From the NCBI GenBank assembly GCA_900542465.1, contig UQNS01000007.1, forward strand, positions 1 to 64,000: a stretch of DNA of 64,000 nt, read 5' to 3'. Source of the stretch: an uncultured Eubacteriales bacterium (lineage in GTDB: Bacteria; Bacillota; Clostridia; Lachnospirales; Lachnospiraceae). The number at the start of each line of letters is the position of its first letter. The stretch's first letter is position 1. The notes below the pieces were generated by a model. That model was given only the letters and a program-made list of their open reading frames with translations. It was not told the DNA's origin and ran no database searches. Below are positions 7,640 through 16,455 of this stretch, in pieces. The position numbers were made by a program, and so were the translations under genes.

Positions 7640-9724
7640 TTATTGAGCTTCCATGATGATCGGCAAAATTACAGGAGTACGCTTCATCTTTTTCCAAAGA
7701 TAATCGCTTAAGTCATCCTTGATAACATTCTTGATCTTACTCCAGTCTGTAACCTTTTTGCTCACGCAATTCTCAACTGCATCAGTAACGATCTCCTTAG
7801 CTTCATTAAGAAGGTCTTCCGCTTCTCTTACATATACAAACCCTCTGGTGACGATATCAGGTCCCGCGATAACATTACAGCTGTATTTTTCCAGAGTCAG
7901 AACGATAATTATGATTCCGTTCTCTGCAAGATTCTGCCTGTCACGAAGAACTATATTACCGATATCGCCCACACCGAGACCATCCACAAGAATAGCTCCG
8001 GTCTGAACATGCCCGATAATATCGGCGCTATCTTCATTGATAGAAACAACGTCACCTGACTTGGACATGATCACATGATCCTTATCATATCCAAGTGAAT
8101 ACGCAATGTCTCTCTGTGCCATAAGGTGTCTGAACTCACCATGGACCGGGAAGGCAAATTTAGGTCTTACAAGTGAGTAGATAAGCTTGATCTCTTCCTG
8201 ACATGCATGTCCTGAAACATGAGTGTCCTGGAAGATGACCTTGGCGCCCTTACGTCCAAGTTCATTGATGATACGTGAAACAGACTTTTCATTGCCCGGA
8301 ATAGGACTGGATGAGAATACAACACAGTCTCCTGCCATGATCTGAACTTTTCTGTGAATATTGGCTGCCATTCTTGAAAGAGCCGCCATAGACTCTCCCT
8401 GGCTTCCTGTTGTGATAAGAACGATCTGCTCCGGTGCATAGCGCTTCATCGCATCTGTTTCGATCAAAACGCCTTCCGGGATATTCAAATAATTGAGTTC
8501 CCCTGCGACCTTAATTATATTGACCATGCTCCGGCCTTCAACACAGACCTTACGATCATACTTTACGGCTGTGTTGATGATCTGCTGGACTCGGTCTACA
8601 TTTGACGCAAATGTAGCAATGATAAGCCTTCGATTCTTGTTATCATTGAATATCTTATCAAATGTTTCACCTACGGTCTTTTCAGACATCGTAAAACCGG
8701 GATTCATGGCGTTCGTTGAATCACACATAAGCGCGAGTACACCCTTTCGGCCGATCTCGCCCAGTCTCTGAAGGTCGATCGGATCACCATAAACAGGCGT
8801 ATAGTCGACCTTAAAGTCACCTGTATGAACAAGAGTTCCTGCAGGACATGTTATAGCAAGCGCCGCAGCATCCGATATGGAATGGTTGGTTCTGATGAAT
8901 TCTACCCTGAAGTCACCAAGCGTAACGACCTGACCATACTTCACTACCTTGCGCTTAACATCACGAAGCATGTTATGCTCTGCAAGCTTAGACTCGATAA
9001 GACCTACCGTCAGTCTCGTCGCATAGATCGGCTTGTTTACCTTCTTCAGGATATACGGCACGGCGCCTATATGATCCTCATGACCGTGTGTTATCACAAA
9101 GCCCTTGACTCTGTCTATATTCTGTTCCAGATATGTTACATCAGGAATCACAAGATCGATGCCAAGCATGTCCTCTTCAGGGAATGCAAGACCACAATCC
9201 ACGACTATAATAGAATCGCCATACTCGATGGCCGCAATATTCATACCGATCTGCTCCAGGCCGCCCAGAGGGATCACGCGAAGAGTCTTCTCTCCTGTCT
9301 GTGCATGAACTGTTGCTCCTGCCAGCTTCTGGTCACCGTCATCTTCATTTGCAACTCCAAGACTTTCATAAGAAGTATATTCTTTATTTGGTCTCTGGCC
9401 TGCCCTTACTCTGTCTCCACTTCCTGAACGGCGGCGGTTATTGTTTCTGCCTGCCGGTACTTTCTGATCCTTGTTCTGAAGATTCCTTCCCGGCTTTTTC
9501 TGCTTGCTTTCCTTGTTCTGTCCTGACTCTGCAGTAGTCTCAAGCATTTCGGCTGTTTTCTTTACTTCTTCACCTGACCGCTTAGGACTGCGGCTGAATC
9601 TTCTGCTATTGTCCCTGCGTGGATTATTTCCACGGCCAGGGTTAAATTTCTTAGAACTGTTTTCCTTATTTTCTTCCTGAACAGGAACCGGTGTTACAGT
9701 TCCTGTACTAATTTCTTCTGACAT
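7640..9724 (-). CDS. rnj: Ribonuclease J with long basic N-terminal extension
   Basis: 694 residues. RNase J is a zinc metallo-beta-lactamase/beta-CASP enzyme with 5'-3' exonuclease and endonuclease activity in mRNA decay and rRNA maturation. The catalytic core starts at about residue 147 (LRVIPLGGLEQIG) and carries the metal motif HGHEDH at 213-218, later HTGDF, STNAMNPG and a C-terminal SGHA/HGE segment typical of the family. Ordinary RNase J proteins are about 555 residues; the first 145 residues here are low-complexity, rich in Arg, Lys, Asn and Ser (for example GRGNNPRRDNSRR), likely disordered and RNA-binding. Such extensions are known in actinobacterial and some clostridial RNase J. 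ATG start. The DUF1292 gene lies upstream, beyond a possible terminator. Confidence 0.9.
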   Translation of the reverse strand: MSEEISTGTVTPVPVQEENKENSSKKFNPGRGNNPRRDNSRRFSRSPKRSGEEVKKTAEMLETTAESGQNKESKQKKPGRNLQNKDQKVPAGRNNNRRRSGSGDRVRAGQRPNKEYTSYESLGVANEDDGDQKLAGATVHAQTGEKTLRVIPLGGLEQIGMNIAAIEYGDSIIVVDCGLAFPEEDMLGIDLVIPDVTYLEQNIDRVKGFVITHGHEDHIGAVPYILKKVNKPIYATRLTVGLIESKLAEHNMLRDVKRKVVKYGQVVTLGDFRVEFIRTNHSISDAAALAITCPAGTLVHTGDFKVDYTPVYGDPIDLQRLGEIGRKGVLALMCDSTNAMNPGFTMSEKTVGETFDKIFNDNKNRRLIIATFASNVDRVQQIINTAVKYDRKVCVEGRSMVNIIKVAGELNYLNIPEGVLIETDAMKRYAPEQIVLITTGSQGESMAALSRMAANIHRKVQIMAGDCVVFSSSPIPGNEKSVSRIINELGRKGAKVIFQDTHVSGHACQEEIKLIYSLVRPKFAFPVHGEFRHLMAQRDIAYSLGYDKDHVIMSKSGDVVSINEDSADIIGHVQTGAILVDGLGVGDIGNIVLRDRQNLAENGIIIIVLTLEKYSCNVIAGPDIVTRGFVYVREAEDLLNEAKEIVTDAVENCVSKKVTDWSKIKNVIKDDLSDYLWKKMKRTPVILPIIMEAQ

Positions 9725-9780
9725 TTATTCCCTTTCTCAAAATTTATAACAACTACTCTGTTTTAAAAATGACTGCACAC

Positions 9781-9816
9781 CAAAATAAACCATTTGCAGA
9801 GGATCTCCGGCAAATG
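9781..9816 (-). terminator. Possible terminator after the ireB-ruvX-DUF1292 operon
   Basis: On the minus strand CATTTGC and GCAAATG pair around an inner 4 bp stem, followed by GTTTATTTT. It lies 30 bp after the DUF1292 stop and about 60 bp before the rnj start. The T-tract is interrupted. Confidence 0.45.
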
Positions 9817-9845
9817 ATTCCAAATTAAGTCTTTTCCTTATTTCA

Positions 9846-10127
9846 TCAGATATCAAGATCGATCTCTTCCTCTGCAAGCTGCTCAGCGAATACCTTGCTT
9901 ACTGCTTCCAACTCTTCAGGATCGTCAACCGTAACAAATGTTTCCAGTTCTTCATCCTCGTTCTCATCAGGAACACAGCGAAGGATCATTACTTCAACTT
10001 CTTCCTCTGAATCCTCATTAGTGTCTTCTGTAACAAGAATGTACTCAACGCCGTTTACCTTAGTTTCATCAAGAATACCAAGTTCAAGCTTTTCTCCATC
10101 TTCTGTCTCAAATGTAATAAATTCCAT
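9846..10127 (-). CDS. DUF1292 protein (YrzB family)
   Basis: 93 residues, strongly acidic, with the pattern of DUF1292: FETEDGEKLELGIL, then a VNGVEYILVTE strand and an RCVPDENEDEELETF segment. Function is unknown in the family. The order ireB (YrzL), ruvX (YrrK), yrzB is conserved in Firmicutes and found here, which supports the call. ATG with AAGGAACTGAT seven bases upstream. Confidence 0.85.
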   Translation of the reverse strand: MEFITFETEDGEKLELGILDETKVNGVEYILVTEDTNEDSEEEVEVMILRCVPDENEDEELETFVTVDDPEELEAVSKVFAEQLAEEEIDLDI

Positions 10128-10192
10128 TATCAGTTCCTTTCGTTTTCTAAATATAATTTATATAAATGCATTTTAAAATACTTCAATAACTA

Positions 10193-10639
10193 TCAATTAT
10201 TTTCTTCTGAAATACCTGTATTGCCAAGATAATCCAGATAATTTTGCAGAATGATCCCTGCTGCGATCTTATCGATAACTTCTTTTCTATTTTCTCTTCT
10301 GACGCCTGATTCCATAAGAATATTTCTTGCTGAACTTGTTGAGAGACGTTCATCCCATAAAACAACAGGAAGACCGGTCCTGCGTTCCACATTCGCAGCA
10401 AACCCTCTGCAATGCATTGCACTGTCTCCCTCTGTGTTATTCATATTCTTCGGTAATCCGACAACTATCTTCTCGACTCCGTATTCTTTAACGATCTCTT
10501 CGATACGGGCATACGTCTTTCGAAGCTTGTTTTCTTCTTTTCTGTGTATGGTTTCAAGAGGAGAGCCTATGATCCCTAAAGGATCACTTAAAGCCACTCC
10601 TACATACTTCTCACCGTAATCCAGTCCAAGCAGCCTCAT
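10193..10639 (-). CDS. ruvX: Pre-16S rRNA processing nuclease RuvX (YqgF)
   Basis: 148 residues, the usual size for YqgF/RuvX, an RNase H-fold nuclease that trims the 5' end of pre-16S rRNA. It shows LGLDYGEKYVGVA (catalytic Asp7), VGLPKNMNNTEG, DERLSTSSA (Glu) and a C-terminal IDKIAAGIILQNYLD with the last acidic residue. The frame is open from a TTG at 10645 that overlaps the ireB stop, but ATG 10639 is better spaced from AAGGGTC and gives the canonical N-terminus MRLLGLDYG. Older names suggest Holliday junction resolution, which is not well supported. Confidence 0.9.
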   Translation of the reverse strand: MRLLGLDYGEKYVGVALSDPLGIIGSPLETIHRKEENKLRKTYARIEEIVKEYGVEKIVVGLPKNMNNTEGDSAMHCRGFAANVERRTGLPVVLWDERLSTSSARNILMESGVRRENRKEVIDKIAAGIILQNYLDYLGNTGISEENN

Positions 10640-10641
10640 TA

Positions 10642-10899
10642 TCAAAGACCCTTGTTTTTAATAAAGTATCTGATGACCTCTTCAACGAGCTCATCTCTTT
10701 CAACTTTCATGATCAACGATCTGGCGTTCTTGTAACTTGTAATGTATGTCGGATCTCCAGACATTACATAACCCACAATCTGGTTGACCGGATCATACCC
10801 CTTCTCAATCAAAGCAAGATAGACCTGCTCAAGAATATCTTCTACTGATACAGGATTCTCTGCTGTTTTATTGAAAAGATGTGTGTTGTCATTAGTCAT
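10642..10899 (-). CDS. ireB: IreB family regulatory phosphoprotein (DUF965)
   Basis: 85 residues from ATG 10899. A longer reading from ATG 10920 has no ribosome binding site, while AGAGGG lies ten bases before 10899. The core NPVSVEDILEQVYLALIEKG and NQIVGYVMSGDPTYI match IreB, a small protein phosphorylated by the Ser/Thr kinase IreK in Enterococcus, where it controls cephalosporin tolerance. Here it heads the operon ireB-ruvX-DUF1292. No kinase gene is present in this window. Confidence 0.88.
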   Translation of the reverse strand: MTNDNTHLFNKTAENPVSVEDILEQVYLALIEKGYDPVNQIVGYVMSGDPTYITSYKNARSLIMKVERDELVEEVIRYFIKNKGL

Positions 10900-10994
10900 T
10901 TTTTCACGTCCCTCTTTCATTCAATGTCATAATCATACTTTAATTTAATATTACTGTCAATTATATCGCCATACACATTATTTACGGATATATC

Positions 10995-11915
10995 TTACTC
11001 AGAAGATGTCTTATCGTCATTTCTCTTTTCCTTGGTCGATTCTTTTTTTCCCAGGTCGGAACCGTCACTGACATTTGAAAAATGAACATCCATCTGGTTG
11101 TAAGGGATCGTAATACCTGCTTCATTCAGGGCATGGATGACAAGTTCCTGCATTTCGAAAAAGGCAGGCCAGTATTCATCGGACTTGACCCAGGATCTGT
11201 TCTGCAGAAGAACACCCTTATCATCCAGCGTTTTAACGACTGTCTGTATAGGATGCTTTTCATCTTTAATAACATATGAGTTCTCCCTCATAGCTGCTTC
11301 CAGAACGTCCTTTGCTACTTTTATGTTCTGGTCATAAGGAATATCTATTTCTATATCTAATCGTCTCTCTTCTTCAGAATGGAAGTTTGTTATATTTGAA
11401 TTAGATAATGAACCATTTGGCAGCATTACTCCCTTGTTATCCAGAGTCTTTAACTTGGTATACAGAATTCCTACAGATTCGACGTAGCCTTCATTACTTC
11501 CCACAACGATATAATCTCCCTGCTTAAACGGCTTAAATATAAGCAGAAGAAGGCCTCCCGCAAAGTTGGAAAGACTTCCCTGCAGAGAAAGTCCTATCGC
11601 TAACGCTGCAGACCCGACCAGTGTAATAAGCGACGCTGTCTGAAATCCCAGTATATTAACGACTCCAAGTATTAATACGATGTACAGAATTATACTGACT
11701 GCAGACTGTATAAACTTATGTACCTCAACATCTACCTTCGTTTTTTTCAGGATATTTCCAAGCCACTTTTTTGTAAATAACCTTATGATAAATCTTCCGA
11801 CTAAAAATACAATGACCGCAACGATCAGCCTGCCCGCAAAGTGTGACAGCCAGTCAATGATCGTAGGCCAGAAATGTGTCACCTTCTCCTGAATAACCTG
11901 TCCTAAAGATCCCAC
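10995..11915 (-). CDS. Small-conductance mechanosensitive channel, MscS family
   Basis: 306 residues. Three membrane segments: about 27-46, 68-90, and the pore-lining TM3 at about 95-125 (VGSAALAIGLSLQGSLSNFA, with the alternating Gly/Ala pattern of MscS), then the beta domain (KPFKQGDYIVVGSNEGYVESVG) and the alpha/beta vestibule (VMLPNGSLSNSNITNFH). It releases solutes on hypo-osmotic shock. The frame is open to 11975, but GGAGG six bases before GTG 11915 identifies that codon as the start. The C-terminal 20 residues are charged (KKESTKEKRNDDK). It is monocistronic: a terminator lies just upstream. Confidence 0.9.
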   Translation of the reverse strand: MGSLGQVIQEKVTHFWPTIIDWLSHFAGRLIVAVIVFLVGRFIIRLFTKKWLGNILKKTKVDVEVHKFIQSAVSIILYIVLILGVVNILGFQTASLITLVGSAALAIGLSLQGSLSNFAGGLLLLIFKPFKQGDYIVVGSNEGYVESVGILYTKLKTLDNKGVMLPNGSLSNSNITNFHSEEERRLDIEIDIPYDQNIKVAKDVLEAAMRENSYVIKDEKHPIQTVVKTLDDKGVLLQNRSWVKSDEYWPAFFEMQELVIHALNEAGITIPYNQMDVHFSNVSDGSDLGKKESTKEKRNDDKTSSE

Positions 11916-11960
11916 ATCTATCCTCCACTCTCCATAATTTATAACAGCATTATAGCACAA

Positions 11961-11997
11961 AATAAAAAGTTCCATGTTTTATTGAAACATGGAACTT
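11961..11997 (-). terminator. Terminator after the J-domain-like gene
   Basis: Perfect 13 bp hairpin (AAGTTCCATGTTT with its complement, loop of five) at 11967-11997, followed on the minus strand by TTTTTATTTT. It ends the transcript of the 12021-12902 gene and separates it from the MscS gene. Confidence 0.85.
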
Positions 11998-12020
11998 ATA
12001 ATGATTACTTACTATTTTGT

Positions 12021-12902
12021 TTATGCAGACTTCCCTGCATGCAGTTTTATATTCATTTCTAAAGCTTCCTGTTCACGCTGCTTTAAAAGCTTGGTGTACT
12101 GCTTCAGCTTTAACTGATTTTCTTTTATGCTTTGTTTTATCTTGTTTTGCTTGTTACGAAGCCTCTCCGGATTCATCAATAGCTTTTCCTGGTTGAAGGG
12201 AAATTCTGATCTTATCGATCTTATTTTCTTTTTAACATCTTTACACTTAGTACGAAGCTCTTCTTTCTTATTCTTCATACTCGTGAGCAGATCCTCCCCG
12301 GCCTTGCCGTAATTAAAGTTACCTGCGTCAGCCTCTAATGAATCTAATGTAGCTGCTATAATTTTTAGAGAATCCAGATCTTCACTCTTATAAGCATCAA
12401 TCACACTCTGAAACAACTGCAAATGCTCGGCGCTAGAATTACTACAAATATCCGGGTGCAGGATCTTCATAATATTTCTATATACTCTCCTGAGCTCAAG
12501 AGATTCCTCAAGGCTCAGTTCACTTGTTCCGGAACGAGCTTTCGCCTCTTCGATCTGTTCCTTCCATTCTTTCTGACGCTTCTCCAGCTGCTCATACTGT
12601 ATCTCCATCTGATAGTCGATTTCTGAAAGGTCGATGGGCTCTTTGAAGTCCATCCTAATCTGGATCAGATCAAGTTTAAACTTGATACGAAGTATCTTAC
12701 ACTGAAGTGCACTGAGTTCGTATTCAAGAAAACCAAGCTTGATCATATACAAATCCTCAAGCTCTCTTGTTTTACGAAACATCAGGTCATTCCGTTCCAG
12801 GACAAGGCCCATAAGTTCAGAACGAAGGTCAGTAAGTTCCACATCTAGACTGTGGAAGTTGGGGGAAACAATGATGTAGTATGCTTTTGCAGTCGTTTCC
12901 AT
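12021..12902 (-). CDS. Coiled-coil protein with J-domain-like HPD segment, unknown
   Basis: 293 residues. Two long helical coiled-coil regions (about 20-125 and 205-285) flank a short segment ELRRVYRNIMKILHPDI with HPD at 149-151, followed by EHLQLFQSVIDAYKSEDLDSL. This is the helix II-HPD-helix III pattern of J domains, which stimulate the ATPase of DnaK. Whether it works with DnaK is inference; it has no Gly/Phe or zinc region. ATG 12902 is preceded by GGAGA eight bases upstream; an in-frame TTG at 12917 overlaps that site and is unlikely. Monocistronic, with its own terminator at 11961-11997. Confidence 0.7.
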   Translation of the reverse strand: METTAKAYYIIVSPNFHSLDVELTDLRSELMGLVLERNDLMFRKTRELEDLYMIKLGFLEYELSALQCKILRIKFKLDLIQIRMDFKEPIDLSEIDYQMEIQYEQLEKRQKEWKEQIEEAKARSGTSELSLEESLELRRVYRNIMKILHPDICSNSSAEHLQLFQSVIDAYKSEDLDSLKIIAATLDSLEADAGNFNYGKAGEDLLTSMKNKKEELRTKCKDVKKKIRSIRSEFPFNQEKLLMNPERLRNKQNKIKQSIKENQLKLKQYTKLLKQREQEALEMNIKLHAGKSA

Positions 12903-13187
12903 AGCTATTTTCTCCAATTAAACAGACATTAGTTAGACAGGTAACAAGAGTAAGAGAAATGTTGTCATTATCGTGTGCTTTGTTTAGGTCATGTTTTGGG
13001 TTATTTGTGTATTGTTTCATAATGTTTTGACAAAAAAGAATAATGTATACATTCACAAGAGTATATACTGATCCTGATTTTTAGTCACAAAAACAAAGCT
13101 TATTGGGTGCTTAACACAATAATGCAGACTTTCATATACATCTTTCTCACCACAAAAACGGCAAGTGATGACTTATCCACCTGGAAA

Positions 13188-13376
13188 CTATTCTCTTAGA
13201 TTAAAGAAAAAATGCTGACTTAAAGCGAGAATATACTTTATCTCTAATAAAAATTCACCTCGACCTGTAACTAAACTGCACTCGGGCATATTAGCTCCGG
13301 ATACGACTGACCCCGCTCTACGATATACGCTTGTTTCTCTATGAATATTATTCATATAAAGCTTATTCTGTATCAT
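13188..13376 (-). CDS. 62-residue protein of unknown function with own promoter
   Basis: ATG 13376 is preceded by AAGGAG nine bases upstream and by a strong sigma-A promoter at 13407-13436, giving a leader of about 25 nt. The 62 residues (MIQNKLYMNNIHRETSVYRR..., ending in ILALSQHFFFNLRE) show no family I know; the N-terminal half is basic and the C-terminus hydrophobic. Promoter, binding site and start agree, so I count it as a real gene. It stands alone between the ATP synthase operon and the J-domain-like gene, and a 19 bp palindrome lies upstream of its promoter. Confidence 0.6.
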   Translation of the reverse strand: MIQNKLYMNNIHRETSVYRRAGSVVSGANMPECSLVTGRGEFLLEIKYILALSQHFFFNLRE

Positions 13377-13406
13377 AGCCAGATCTCCTTGAATTTTTAT
13401 AAACAG

Positions 13407-13436
13407 ATTGTAAACCCTAAATAAAAAAAACGTCAA
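13407..13436 (-). promoter_or_regulatory. Sigma-A promoter of the 62-residue gene
   Basis: TTGACG (13431-13436), 18 bp spacer, TACAAT (13407-13412) on the minus strand; predicted start of transcription near 13400. Confidence 0.65.
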
Positions 13437-13474
13437 GTATTTTTTTAAATTTTTTGTACTTTTTTGCGAACAAA

Positions 13475-13519
13475 GGTTATTTAATTTAGTTTTATTACAG
13501 AAAACTAAATTAAATAACC
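13475..13519. repeat. Perfect 19 bp inverted repeat
   Basis: GGTTATTTAATTTAGTTTT (13475-13493) and its exact complement (13501-13519) flank a 7-base loop. The arms are AT-rich and there is no T-tract worth calling a terminator on either strand. It sits between the ATP synthase terminator and the promoter at 13407-13436, about 40 bp upstream of the -35 box. Confidence 0.75.
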
Positions 13520-13557
13520 CTATCCTAACTCTCGTTAAATAATATATTTCTACAATT

Positions 13558-13595
13558 AAAAAGTCGACCAAGATCCCGATCCTGGTCGACTTTTT
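13558..13595 (-). terminator. Terminator of the ATP synthase operon
   Basis: AAAAAGTCGACCA and TGGTCGACTTTTT form a 13 bp stem whose inner bases (GATC/GATC) extend it. A-run on one side and T-run on the other make it potentially bidirectional. It lies 18 bp past the atpC stop. Confidence 0.9.
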
Positions 13596-13612
13596 ATGCT
13601 CTTAATAAGCGA

Positions 13613-14017
13613 TCAACGGTTAGCTGATCTCAATCGCTGTACTGCCCTTGTAAGGGAGTCTTCAGATATCTTCTTATCAATATCTCCAAGCTTTTCTTTA
13701 AGTGCAGCTTCAGCTGCCGCCTTAGAGGCTCTTGCGCGCTCTGCGTCAATTTCCTCAGGCCGTTCAGCAGAGTATACGATAACAGTAACTTCATTATCCT
13801 CACAGACAACGATACCGCTGGATACTACAGCAACCTGCCAGTTACCAGATCCCGGTGTGATGAAACGTAATTCACCAACACAGACCTGAGCCGTCAACTG
13901 TTCATGATGAGCCATGATCTCCATGTCACCATCGAATACAGGGAAGATCATCTTCTCGCATTCACCTTCGTAGAACAGCCTGTCACAGGAGAGAACTTTT
14001 AATTGAAATGTAGCCAT
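13613..14017 (-). CDS. atpC: F1Fo ATP synthase subunit epsilon
   Basis: 134 residues. Central-stalk subunit that binds gamma and can inhibit ATP hydrolysis. N-terminal beta-sandwich (FQLKVLSCDRLFYEGECEKM, then MEIMAHHEQLTAQVCVGELRF) and two C-terminal helices (ERARASKAAAEAALKEKL; DSLTRAVQRLRSANR). Last gene of the operon, 15 bp after atpD and just before the terminator. Confidence 0.95.
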   Translation of the reverse strand: MATFQLKVLSCDRLFYEGECEKMIFPVFDGDMEIMAHHEQLTAQVCVGELRFITPGSGNWQVAVVSSGIVVCEDNEVTVIVYSAERPEEIDAERARASKAAAEAALKEKLGDIDKKISEDSLTRAVQRLRSANR

Positions 14018-14032
14018 AAGTTTTCACCCCGC

Positions 14033-15463
<1,431 letters not shown>

Positions 15464-16420
15464 TTAACTCTTTTTTCTCTTAAGTGCTCTGGCTCCGGAA
15501 GAAATTTCCGTGATCTGCTGTGTAATAGCAGCCTGACGCACTCTATTATACTGTACAGTAAGAACATTAAGCATGTCTTTAGCATTGTCTGTTGCAGACT
15601 TCATAGCTGTCATACGAGAATTTTCCTCGCAGGCCGTTGCTTCAACTAGTGTACCGTATAAATATCCTGTTACATAATTTCTTACGATTTCTTCAAGAAC
15701 TACCTGAGCCGAAGGATAAACTGTAAGTTCATTCTCCTTCTTCCCATCTTCATGGAAGTCAGTTCCGGCGTTCTTGGGAACTCTTTCAATGTCCATCTGA
15801 ATAAAATCTGTTTTCTTGAGAGGGAGCAGCTGCTGAGCCTCTACTGTAGATTCCATGCTGTTGATCATACGAGTATAGATAACATGCACTTCATCAAATT
15901 CGCCATTTTCAAACTGTTCAATTACATGACCAGCCATTGTTCTGGCTCTGTTTATAGACGGGTTAGTTGCTGAATAGGAGAAATCCTTGGCAACATTATA
16001 GCCGCGGCCACGAAGAGTAGCCACACCCAGCCCGCCTACAACATATAACATATATTCATCAGATGTTTTACCTTCTACAGATTTTTCAACCACATTGAAA
16101 ATGTTGTGGTTGTATGCACCTGCCAAACCTCTGTCAGAAGAAAGAACTATATAAGCGATTCTCTTAGATTTTTCTTCTTTGCCATATGTGAACTCTTCAT
16201 CCTCTTCCACTTCGCCGAAGTATCTTGTTTTAAGCTCCGGGAAATTGAAAAGGATATCATTCATAGCTTTCTGCAAACCATAGAAATATGGCTCTGTAGC
16301 TTCCAACTGATGTTTAGCCTTGCGCATCTTGATCGTAGAAATCATATACATGGCTTTAGTGATCTTCATCGTATCACGTACACCACGCATACTGCTTTTT
16401 ATCTCTTTAGCACTAGGCAT
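15464..16420 (-). CDS. atpG: F1Fo ATP synthase subunit gamma
   Basis: 318 residues, the rotating central shaft. N-terminal helix KEIKSSMRGVRDTMKITKAM and C-terminal helix VRQAAITQQITEISSGA are characteristic. It is about 25-30 residues longer than most bacterial gammas, mainly through a charged insertion near residues 70-90 (FGEVEEDEEFTYGKEEK) before the Rossmann-like domain. ATG with GGAAGGAG upstream. Confidence 0.95.
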   Translation of the reverse strand: MPSAKEIKSSMRGVRDTMKITKAMYMISTIKMRKAKHQLEATEPYFYGLQKAMNDILFNFPELKTRYFGEVEEDEEFTYGKEEKSKRIAYIVLSSDRGLAGAYNHNIFNVVEKSVEGKTSDEYMLYVVGGLGVATLRGRGYNVAKDFSYSATNPSINRARTMAGHVIEQFENGEFDEVHVIYTRMINSMESTVEAQQLLPLKKTDFIQMDIERVPKNAGTDFHEDGKKENELTVYPSAQVVLEEIVRNYVTGYLYGTLVEATACEENSRMTAMKSATDNAKDMLNVLTVQYNRVRQAAITQQITEISSGARALKRKKS

Positions 16421-16455
16421 TATAATCTCCTTCCGATTAAGGTTTTATGCATTAA

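Noticed and set aside
8825..9427. 200-residue plus-strand frame inside RNase J
   Set aside because: No family features, Cys- and His-rich odd composition, fully inside a certain gene.
13173..13181. DnaA-box-like TTATCCACC
   Set aside because: Single 8/9 match with no cluster, no dnaA/dnaN and no AT-rich unwinding region; not an origin.
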